Origin: Rotaria socialis
Taxonomy: Eukaryota > Rotifera > Eurotatoria > Philodinida > Philodinidae
Direction: 5' to 3'
Assembly: GCA_905331475.1 (NCBI GenBank)
Contig: CAJNYU010000291.1
Span: forward strand, 62,001 to 126,000
DNA: 64,000 bases
Under the pieces are notes generated by a model, which worked only from the letters and a program-made list of their open reading frames with translations, ran no database searches and was not told where the DNA came from. The position numbers and the translations under genes are program-made. Numbering within the stretch: the first letter of the stretch is position 1; the number at the start of each line of letters is the position of its first letter. Positions 10,628 through 21,403 of the stretch are shown here, piece after piece.

Positions 10628-13538
10628 ATGAAACAAAATAAATTGCATGAACCACGAAAAAAACTAATTTGTAAATGAAAAATTTTAATTTTCAATAGAT
10701 GATATAATAAATTTTGATTTAGTTCCTATTGAATTTCCTACACTCGTTGAAGAAGAAACCACATCACAAGCAGCCTCTTCATCTTATACGTAAATCATAT
10801 AAAAATAATTCGAAAATATGTTTTCGAAAATCATTACTTTTAGATTATTAGATTTAGGTGAAGAAGCAATATTTGATTATCAAGGAGTAACAATAAATCT
10901 TGCACTTCAAGCATTAATAGAAATTAAAATACTTGGAAGTGGAAATTTTGGAGATGTTATGTTAACTGAAATTCGAGGACATCCAGAAATTAAAATGGCT
11001 GTGAAAGTGAGTAAGATATAGTTACATTAGAAAAATTATGATCTATAAACTAATGACATAGTATTTATATACTTCTCCTATTCAAATCATTATTTATCGA
11101 TCATAATTAAGGGTATGCGAGTGTGGTAAAGTATCATTATAACTAACGCAGCTTACTAGATCCTGGTAATCTTTCGGTTCATAAATTTAACTGAAAGGGA
11201 TCTTTTTTTTTCTAAAACTTTGATTCATACTATAAGGCTATTTTAGAATTTATCTCTGACAAAAAAAATACTAATATGTGAAACCAAGCAGTTTAGGTAC
11301 CGATCGAGCCCTGATTACTTTTTTTTATTGATCTCTCATGATTACTAGTCTTGTATCGGTAAATCTAGTGAAAATATATTGCAGAACCTAAGAATATAAA
11401 TGTGTCAAACCGAGTTTTTTTAGTGTTGTTCAGTCTGACGATAATCATTTGTTTCAAAGGCTAAAACCTAAATTGTCATTAGAGGTTTAGAAGAAAAGTC
11501 AAAAGAATATTTTATTAGAGGATATCACTTTTCCAATAGCTACCTAGAATTATGAAAAATCATATCCTTTGATTAATTCGTATAGAAAAATCTGTTCTCC
11601 TATACAATGTTAAATAATTACACAGGATGTAGCTTTTTTAATATGGACTATGAACCAATCTCTCTTTTGATCTGCTCCCATCGATCTAGCAGAATTAGCG
11701 TAACATAGGATTAAATATATCAATTTAAAATTTTGTCATTCAATAAAAAATGTTAAAGAAAATGATTATTTTATTCTAAGAGTGTTTTTGTTTTCTCATA
11801 CAAATAGCGGTTAACTCTAGTGTCAAGTCGACATAATCCAAGTGATTTTACAGCCAATACTGATCTTCGAACGATTCGTACAGTTGGCTCAGGTGTAAAC
11901 CCACATGTGACTAAATATTATGCTGCACTGCTTGATCGTGTTTGTAGAAAAAAAAATATATAGTCGCTTTTTTACATAATTATTTTTGAACAGAGCAATG
12001 CACAACTACTTATTTGTATGGAAGCATGTGAAACATCAATAGATAAATTTTATTTCACAATGCATACAATAGAAAAAACTCAACATATTGATTTGTTGCT
12101 CAAGCGAATAATTCATCATGTATGAAAGTATTTAAAAAGACCTGATCGATGATTTGGTTATTTCTGCTTTCTTTTTTACAGATTGCAGATGCTCTTCTTT
12201 TTCTTAAAACACAACGGATTCTGCATCGTGATGTTAAACCATCTAATATCTTAATCATTCAAAATCCTATTACATTTAAACTATGTGATTTTGGTATTTG
12301 TGGTGAATTGATTGACTCAGCTACACGTACCATGACAAAAGGAACACGAATTTATTTAGCAGTATTGTAGTTAGTTGTTGTTTTCTTTCAATATTATAGC
12401 ATCTACTTTTAGCCTGAACGAATCGATGCAAAATTATCTCCTCATGGATATGGTATACGATCGGATATGTGGGCGTTGGGTCTTTCGATAGTAAAACAAT
12501 AATATTTGAAATTTTTCTGTTTCTTTACTCTTTCTCGTAAGATCGAAATAGCTTTAAATCAACATCCATTTAATTCAATGAACGAGACCGCTATTCTAAA
12601 TAAAGTAGAAACGTGGACACCAGAACTACCTTCAACTTTATCAGCAGAATTACAACAACTAATTATTTGGCTGTAAGTTATTTCAGCGTAGTTTTCTAAT
12701 CAGTAGACAATTTCTCATGGATACAATAACTACGAAAACTTCAAACAGACTAACTGCAATGTTGAACATCTCAGATGAGCAAACATTAATATGAAAATTC
12801 ATCACTAAAAATCTTTTGTTCAATCATTGAAATAAACCTATGAATAATATCCTAATTTCAATTAGTCAAATCGAACCGGCTTTAAGAAATTCTATAGGCT
12901 AGCTGAAACATATAATAATGAATAACATAATTTACAATAGATTCCCAAAACTTGGTTCAAATCTAGTTGCCATGAATAGAAGTACATGATTTTGACATAC
13001 GCTCTTTTTTTCTTTCATTTTCATCGTTCAAGTGTATCATACGGTGTTCTAAACGTATCGAGCATTGAAATTTTCAGTATTCAATAGGAAATATCAAGAA
13101 AAACATACTCGAAAACATATTTGTAAAATTGTCTCAGCACGATACTATTCTTTGTTTGACATATACAGAATCAAACAGCGGAATATTTGTAAAACAAAAA
13201 CTCGCTCGAATGAATATTGAATGACTTTGATTTCTTAGTTATGAAACGAAACGAACCGATAAAAAAACAATCTGATGAAGATCTGATAGCAACATGAAAA
13301 TCAGCTCTTAGTTTTCTTCACTGATATGACCTTTATTTTTTATGCAATTAACAATGATGATTAACATATTGCGTTTGCTTATTTTAGACTAAAAATACAA
13401 CAAGCAGACCGACCAGAAAACTATGAAGTTATTTTAACATCTTCTGCCTTACAATCATTACCTGCAGAAATAACTAATGAAGAAAGGGATATGGTGAAAA
13501 CTATTATCGAACATATACCTCTAGTATATAGTTGCTAA
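10628..13538 (+). CDS. MAP2K: MAP kinase kinase-like (MAP2K) dual-specificity kinase
   Basis: Exons 10628-10670, 10699-10789, 10844-11006, 11808-11939, 11994-12119, 12182-12361, 12413-12490, 12542-12672 and 13388-13538 give 364 residues. Kinase landmarks are in order: glycine loop LGSGNFGDV, lysine in MAVKR (K99), catalytic loop HRDVKPSNIL (D202), DFG (221-223), and APERID with RSDMWALG. The activation segment DFGICGELIDSATRT keeps Ser231 and Thr235 at the spacing phosphorylated in MKK3/4/6/7, pointing to a stress-activated MAP2K upstream of p38 or JNK. The C-lobe is short. The 5' end is unsure: the first intron in this model is only 28 nt, so exon 1 may lie elsewhere. One donor (11940) is CGT|GTTTGT, chosen by phase. 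Introns 3 and 8 are 801 and 715 bp. Confidence 0.82.
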
Positions 13539-14601
13539 ATAATAACTGCGAAATTTTCTTCCTTTATCATATTTATATAAATTGTTGAGCTTTTTTTTTC
13601 TCTAAATTAGTTGTAGAAAAGCCAAAATAAAAATAAAAATAAATTGGTTCATATTCACACGCCATCTGCCTATCACGAATTTATTTGTATTGGCTTCTGA
13701 AAAACCTCGTATAAAATGTCTAATTTTATTTCCATTCTTTTGTTTGTTCGGTTATGGGATTTGTCACCATATAAAATCGTTCTTCTTCGTTTGCCGACGT
13801 TTGCATTTTCTTCTTGTCTTTCATACGATCGAGCTTGTAGTACGAGAGTGTATAAGTGCCTTGTTATAACTTTTCAAATGCAAGATATTTTTTCCCTCTA
13901 GTTGTGGCTTTTCGTAACAACACCCAATGTATATAGATATCGACCGAGAAAAAAATTGGTATTCATTTTTTCCCACTAATGATAATTATCATTTGAGCGA
14001 TAATGAAGGCAGAAACATACGAGTCTTTTCTCGTCACCTTTTTCTAATTACATACGTCAGGTGAGTTTTGTTTTCGAATTTAGCATTGAATTATTCATAA
14101 CATTTTCTATTGATAGATCTACTAAAATACAACGATTAAAAATATTTCTTTACTAAAAATACACTAACATATTCATTAAATCGAACTTTGATGTATTTTA
14201 CTATGAGATACTTGATAGAGCAAAAACTAAAAATAATCCATTTATTTTCTTTTTTCGTATGCATGCAAAGAGTTAATTTATTCGCTGAAAATGTTATAAT
14301 TAGTATTAGATTGTATGTTGAAGACTGTTTTCTAATCTGCATTTTCACTGATAGATGACAAAATATTTTCAATTCGAAGAAACGTATCAATAGAAGTATT
14401 CAATGGAATTAATTCTTGTTTTTTCACAGGTAGCGCCATGGTTGCGGACTCATTGAAAGAAATTCCAATCATCGACAGATGAATAAGTTCGATGGATTCA
14501 TCGATAGAGGAGAAGAAGAAAAAAAGGAAAAAAGAAAGATCGATGTAATATAATATTTTCTTCATTTTAGATTATTAGCTGATATATATTTAATCAATAG
14601 T
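13539..14601. other. Intergenic DNA between MAP2K-like and GH13 genes
   Basis: AATAAA-type signals at about 13627-13643 probably end the kinase transcript. The rest has no coding signal; minus-strand frames at 14136-14565 lack motifs. The sequence AATCAATAG directly before the GH13 ATG (14602) looks like a splice acceptor. Confidence 0.45.
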
Positions 14602-17600
14602 ATGGCCCCATTTACGTTTACTCTGTTTGCTCCCTACAACAAACAAGCAGCATTACTAGTACGTTTCGTATTTAATTTCTCATTATGTTTTATTCATGTT
14701 AATGTCTTTTTTTCTAGTTGAAAAATGCAAGTGTTCGAATGTTTGGTGTTGATATTCGTAAGAAAGTTTATCATAAAAAAATCTTTTTTTGGTTTGGAAA
14801 TATAAATCTTGTAACATTTTAGTTATGGAAAAAGATGAATCGGATGGCTACTTTCGAGCAACTGTTGATGTAGCAGATGGCATTTTTCATTATCAATTCA
14901 AAGGTGAAAGAATATTTTCTTTTTATATAAAAAGCCAAGAACTTAGTCTTTGTATAAATAGTCCAAACAAAATCATGGTTTGAAAAAGAACCGGAACCAG
15001 CACTACCCGACTATGATGACGATGAATTCAAAGAGCTATGTAAGAATTAGATTTGGGTACTTCGATTCTACTCGTTGAATACGAATAATTGAAGAAGAGT
15101 TGTTGTTATTTTGTTTTTCTTATTCTAGCTCACGAAGAAAAACAAGAAAAAACTGAAGCTTATACAAAAATTATTGATGAAATTCGAGAACGAAATCGAC
15201 AACGTGAACATGAAGCAACTTTCACCGAAATTTGGTACACTTTTGTTGATCCCTATGCAACTGATGTTGATGAGCGTGGAGCTGGTAAATAATGACATGT
15301 TCGATGGAAAGTTTTGACAGTCTATTCAGAAACATTTCCGTGATACATTTTATAGAACGTACTTGTGCAATTCATTATAATTGGTATCTAGAGGATAAAT
15401 CGATAATAGTTTGACATTTGAATGACACATTATCCATCGATCGACGATTTCTCGATCGATACTCTCAAATCTTCAATCTATTGCATTTATATGAGTTCGT
15501 TCTGGTGAAATTTTTAATACAACTATTATTTAGTGTAACATTTCTGAAGACAGAGGAAATAAATTCTTTAATATCTAATTTTGTTATGTTCAAGTTAACG
15601 AAAGTTAATGATATTGTTGATGTTTCTGAAAATTGCATTTTCTCTGATTCAAAATTTCATCGATCAGATAATATCTTCCAGTTCCATGGATAAATAAATC
15701 AACTATTCGTTTTTCTAAGTATTATTTCAAGAAAAACAAATTTATAATATTTATTTATTTATCTCTGGAGAAATTTACAAAAAGAAACTATTGATATGTA
15801 CTGAATTTAGATGATGCAGAAAAAGCTGTTGGTGTGTTGATAATCAAAAATGGGAAACGTATCATTGGTATGTATATGCAAGTCTATTTTTTGAGTCAAT
15901 AAAATGAAATATTTTCTTTTATTAGATGAATATGAGTGGAAATATGAAAACTGTGTGTTACCACGTGACGAAGAACTTGTTATATATGAACTACATGTTG
16001 GTGATTTTTCTGGTGGAGAAGATGATTCAAATGCTCGTGGTACATTTAAGAATGTAAAAAACAAAATTGAGTATTTAAAAGCATTGGGTGTTAATGCGAG
16101 TACGTTTCGTTTTCTTGTAAGAAATTTATTGTATCAATTAATTTGTTATTTAGTTGAACTTATGCCAATTAAAGAATATCCTGGTAAAAGAAAGGTTGAT
16201 TCTATGTAAAAAAAAGATTATTTGTTTATTTTTCTCTAGGAAATCATTCTTGGTGAGAATAGTTTGTAATCTTAATTTAGAATTCAATAATTTTTCTTCT
16301 CGTATCTTGAATCATCAATAATTATTATTCTAGGGGGTATGACTATATTCTCTGTTATTGATACATTCGTATATTGAAATATAATCTAGTTATAATCCAC
16401 GATATTACTTTGCTATTGAAACTTCTTATGGTCCAACAGCTGATTTGAAAGAAATGATTGATGAAATGCATAAAAATGGTATTCGCGTGATTATGGATGG
16501 TGTAAGTGAATAGATTTGTGTTAATTAAATTTTTAGTTAAGATTATCGATGATTTATTTATATATATATATATATAGGTGTATAATCATTGCGATTGTAC
16601 TTCACCATTGACACAAATCGATCATGATTATTGGTATCATCATAATCCAAAAGATATCAACAGTAGGAAATTTATTTTTTTTTTGTCGTTCCTAGAAGAA
16701 ACCCGAAGTGATAAATGTATGTAATCGTTCTAAAAGCTCTTCCACTAGATGAAAAAGTAAAGTTTCATATTAGCTCGAATAATCAAATGTATCGCGAGAA
16801 GTGAGACATACTATTAGCTGAATGATAGAGATTTTACATATCATTTTAAATGGAACTATAGAGTAATAAATGCCGAGAGATCGGATTCGCATCCGATTGT
16901 TATGTGTACTGCAAAAACTGAGTCGATTTATACATGTTGTGAATAATTCTGAGAAAAAGCGTTTTTTTTTGAAAAAATCCCTGTACCCCCTCAAGGATGG
17001 TCTGGTCAAAAATGACAATTTTTTCGATAACTCAGCCATTTCTTGACGGATCCTTCTCATCGTCGAACTCGACTGAGATATTGATGAGATCATTCTGTGT
17101 ACAAAATTTCATGGCAATTGGATGAGGCTTGCAAGAGTTATCGTGTTAACGGACGGACACACTGATCGAATCTAGAGTGTACTCACTTTTTGAGTACACA
17201 AAAAGTATCATTGTGTCCTATGGATATCACAGGAGATTCTCGCATGAATTAGAATAAGCTGTCATGTGTTCTAACCAGTCTAGTCCATTGTAGGAACTTT
17301 AAAAACAGATCAAGTCAAAAGCGACAACGATAGTCCATACTTGGTTTGTTTAATATAGATAGCTCTGAAATACATTCAAGTTTTCATCATTGAAGACTCT
17401 TATTTATATTGATGAGTTTTCATTTAGTTGCATTATGTGAATTCTTCTTTATTTTCTATTTATATATCGTTACGTTATTTCTAGCTACGCAGTTGAAGCT
17501 GACAATCTGTCAAATTTATAGCGTTTTGAATCGGTAGTCTGAGCTTTTGACTATGTTTGTAGTTATTGACATGTTGGTTTTACCTACTTAGATCGAAACC

Positions 17601-19760
17601 AGGAATTCAACAGCACTCATTCCTATGAAAAATCTGATTGTCGTACTGAACGTACATGTATAAAAATTGAGTCATTATGTTTGGTTTAAAGTTATAAGAA
17701 CTTACCTTCACATATGTCAATAATTTTTAGTGATTAATTCTGGAAATCGAAATTTTCACTGGAGAATTGCAAAGCAAATTCTGAGTATATAAAAGTGAAG
17801 TAAGTTTAGAAATTGGAACAAAAATTAAGTTGTTACATTCTCAAGATAGCGACTGAGAAATGCTAATCTTTGCTAAAATAATTGACCTATTGATGTAGCT
17901 ATGCTTCTGGATTGGAGCTCTTCGTGCTGAATTGTAAAAATGCTTCTTTCTCGAAGAATTTATAATTTTCTCTACATAAGCCATCCACTATAGCTTAAAC
18001 TGTGTTGTGCACAAGTCTACCATAGTTCTTCGAAGTAATTCTTCATACATTAGTTTATCTGACATTCATAGGAAACAGTAAAACAAAAATCTTGACTATT
18101 TGTGGGGTTTGATCGTTTTAAATTTCCATTTAATTCTTTGCTTTAATCGATTCTATGTTAAATTCATACAATGATGATGACTTTTGATTTCAAACTTATC
18201 TTTTTATTAGTCACTTTAGCCGAATTCTAAGTTTAGCCTCCACATGAATGCTTATCGTTACTTGAAAATTTTGTTTACTTTTAGTGTCATGGGGACCTGA
18301 GTGGAATTACAGTATGTAGATCCATTTAACTATAAAAAAATCCACATATTTTCTTTATTAATTAGCCTTTTATGATCCAAAATATAATATTTGGCCAGCT
18401 CGAAAATTTATCGGTGATTCAATTCGTTATATGGTAGAAGAATTTCATATTGATGGTATTCGTTTTGATGCAGCCCGACAAATTCAAAATTTTGATTTTC
18501 TTCATTGGGTTGTTCAAGAAGCTAAAAAAGCAGCTGGACCCAAGTCATTTTATTGTGTCGCAGAATTTCTACCTGATGAACCATGCATAACGAATATTGA
18601 TGGTCCCATGGATGGATGTAATATTGTCTTAGATTTCGATTTGTTTTATTATTCTCTAATAAAAAAATTACATTGTTTAGGTTGGTACGATACTTTCTAT
18701 TGGACAGTACGTGATCTATTATTAAATGATAATGTTGATTTTGATCGATTAAAAGCTAGTCTTGATTGTCGACAACGCGGATATTTAGGTGTTACCAATG
18801 TCGTTAATTATATTGGAAATCATGATCATGATCGAATGCTCGTTGAATTAGGTAAATTTAATTAACTAGCTCATTGAAAACGAAAAGATCATTGAATTTT
18901 ATTCTAGGTAAAGAACGAAATATTTTTGGTGAAGAAGCATTTAGACGTGTGCGTCTTGGCGTTGTTTTACAAATGACAAGTATTGGTATTCCAATGATTT
19001 GGATGGGAGAAGAACTCGGAGAGTATGTTTATTGATAGTGTATCTATTTACATAAAAGAAAATTTCTTCCAGATATAAAGAAAAAACAGCAGGCGCTGCA
19101 AAAATAGATTGGTCCCTGATTGCTGACCGTACAGATAATTCAAATCAATTAAATAAATCATTACTAGGCTTCTATCGTGGTATAGTTCGTCTTCATAAAA
19201 ATAATAAAGCATTTCATACAGTGAATCTGGACTTCATTCATGAAGATTATGATGCTAAAGTATTAGTTTATCAGCGATGGTAATTTATAACACAAGAAAT
19301 GTTGCCATATTAATTATTTATTTATTTATTTATTTATCTATTATTTAGGGCTGACTCTGGTGAACGTGTTGTAGTTATTGTAAATCTATCTGGAAGTTTT
19401 CTTGGTAAATATATAGAAATAATTTTGTTTGATTGAATAAAAAAAACTTTGTTTTCTTTTCCAATAGCTCAATATCGTGTACCGAATATGCCAGCAAACG
19501 GTTGGTGGCATGAATGGACATTTAATTATAATGTTAAAGTCGAGAATAACGAAGTACATCTTGATGTAGCTGAACATGAAGCAAAAATTCTTGTTTGGCT
19601 CGGTGATGATTGGCAACCACCTGCAACTCCGCCAGAACCAATAAGTGAAACCTTGCCTACTGACGAATCAAGTAGTATCAGTCAAAAAGAAAATCAAGTT
19701 GATCCTTCATCAAATCAAACTTCTGAATCGAATCAACCTGAAACTCCGTCGCAGCCATAA
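14602..19760 (+). CDS. Bacterial-type GH13 glucan enzyme (alpha-amylase/branching-enzyme family), likely horizontally acquired
   Basis: Nineteen exons (14602-14658, 14718-14757, 14823-14903, 14962-15039, 15129-15284, 15811-15867, 15926-16099, 16154-16183, 16240-16252, 16334-16336, 16390-16501, 16578-16662, 18285-18311, 18366-18617, 18681-18851, 18908-19022, 19073-19279, 19349-19404, 19468-19760) total 2007 nt, 668 residues. An N-terminal CBM48-like module (about 1-155) precedes a GH13 barrel. Region I is DGVYNH, region II GIRFDAAR (nucleophile D339), region III AEF (acid/base E371), region IV GNHDHD (D437), so catalysis looks intact. Motifs such as VIYELHVGDFSGGE, MPIKEYPG and IWMGEELGEY recall bacterial (cyanobacterial-type) enzymes rather than animal GBE1; this is from memory, not a search. 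No signal peptide: probably cytosolic, acting on alpha-1,4-glucan. Unusual are a charged insert (about 70-120) and a Ser/Thr/Pro/Gln tail (last 50). The exact reaction (branching, hydrolysis or trehalose-related) cannot be fixed. Confidence 0.87.
16334..16336 (+). other. Candidate 3-nt microexon (GGG) of the GH13 gene
   Basis: The GGG lies between TTCTAG (16328-16333) and GTATGA (16337-16342). Including it joins exon 9 (ending …TCTTG at 16252) to exon 11 (TTATAATCC at 16390) as TGG GGT TAT AAT, giving HSWGYNPRYYF, the conserved family motif. Skipping it stays in frame but replaces Trp-Gly by Cys. Flanking introns would be 81 and 53 nt, within this window's normal range. Confidence 0.6.
16663..18284. 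other. Large GH13 intron with probable repeat remnant
   Basis: A 1.6-kb intron, far longer than most introns in this gene. The 16770-17240 block is richer in GC than its surroundings and reads like a decayed mobile element, with …GTGTTAACGGACGGACACAC near 17143-17162. A perfect 9-bp hairpin GTGTACTCA-CTTTT-TGAGTACAC is at 17177-17199. The rest is plain AT-rich sequence. Confidence 0.4.
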
Positions 19761-21403
19761 ATTTTCTCGACATTTCATCCGACTTATTTTTATCCTGATG
19801 AATAATCTATTCTTTTGACATTATATAAGTCAGACAGCTTGTGAGAAACGATATGCGTCTATTCTCGCTTTTCTTCCACAAAACTGCCGAGTTTCTTTTA
19901 CATTCATATTAATTTAGAAATATTTCGTCTTTCGCATTTATTCTCTAAGATATCATGCACCTCTCTCTTTTTTCAAAATCAATTTGTCGCGAATGAAATC
20001 AAAGTCAATTAAAGAAAAATTTTAGCAATACAAAACTTCATTCCCACCTGCACTTCACTGTAATACAAATGCGTTTTTGTTCGATTTTTTTATTTTATCA
20101 GAGTATCTATTTTGATTATTATTCGTGATAATAATAAGAACTACGGAATGATGAACATATCTAATAATATTTTTATCGTTATTTTCATGGAATTATTATC
20201 AAATTGAATAAAATTCAATATTTTATCCTGCTAGAATATTTGCATTTTGTTATTTAATCTAGGTAATAATAATTCTTTCAATATGATGAGATTTTTACAT
20301 ATTCTTAAAATGCAACCATAAGCACTTGTTTTTATAGATTGGATATTTATATTACTAGGAAGACTATAATTTCAATTTAAAATAATTCATTTCTAAGTAT
20401 AGTTAAATATTGTGACAAGTAAAAATATATGATACAATCTCATGAACTTGTAGCAGATCTATGGTAGATTCATTTTCTTGGAAATAGAATTCTTGATTCT
20501 ACTGGTATTAGAATATATTAGGATTACATTAAAGCTACCGAAAAACCACTTGTTAATTCACAGCAAAGAACTGCTTTCTTCTTCAATACTTCTCGGCGTT
20601 AATTCAAAATATGGGAATAAAACGAAAAAAAATGCCTATAGATTAATACGTCGAGGATTGTTAGAATGGATTAAACTCTATATTTTTGATTGATTTTCAA
20701 TGTTTTTATAATGCTTGACGAGTTAATTTTTCCGAATATATTGATCAGATGCATGAGTCATAACGGTCTCTGAGCTCTATTACTCTATAAATAGCTGCAG
20801 AAATGTACTTACACTGAATTATGTTTAAAAAAAAGAAATACTTGGAGATAATGCATAATGAATCCTAGAAAATGACATGCTTATTGTAATCATTCCTCTG
20901 AAAGAGCGACTTTATTGACAATATGATAAAGGAAATTTAGATTTTAGTCTTGCCTATCTCAAAATGTTAGAGTACATAGATAAAAATGTTCTTATATTTT
21001 TAAATTATCTTTTTCATTTTGTTTATCTCCTCTATTGATGATTAAATGTATTGGATTGATAGCCCTTGCAGTAGTGCTGAAGGCTATAAAAATGACTACT
21101 GAATACAAAGATCATTGGCAAATATTGCAAAGATTCATTTATTATTAACTAGAAACCGTATAGAACATGAAAGAAGAAGAAAAAAAGGCTATACGCTATT
21201 ATCACTAAAAGAAAATGAAATTTCGTTGCACCTATAGTTAACTATCACACAACTACAAATAGTTATCAACAAAAGAACTACTTGCTAATATTGTCTTGCA
21301 TCACATTGAAAAAAAAGACAAGAGCAAAATGACAAAAAGAAGACTACTATAATTATAAAAAAAAAGAACTGTACATGGCATTTAGCTAAAGAATTTATGT
21401 TCA
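19761..21403. other. Convergent intergenic region, GH13 and RSF1 3' flanks
   Basis: About 1.6 kb between the ends of two converging genes. It presumably holds both 3'UTRs. A 71-codon plus-strand frame at 20478-20693 has no domain features. No repeat or RNA gene recognised. Confidence 0.45.

Noticed and set aside
18431..18865. Unspliced 144-codon frame as a stand-alone protein
   Set aside because: It is GH13 exons 14 and 15 read through an in-frame intron; removing 18618-18680 restores the conserved sequence.
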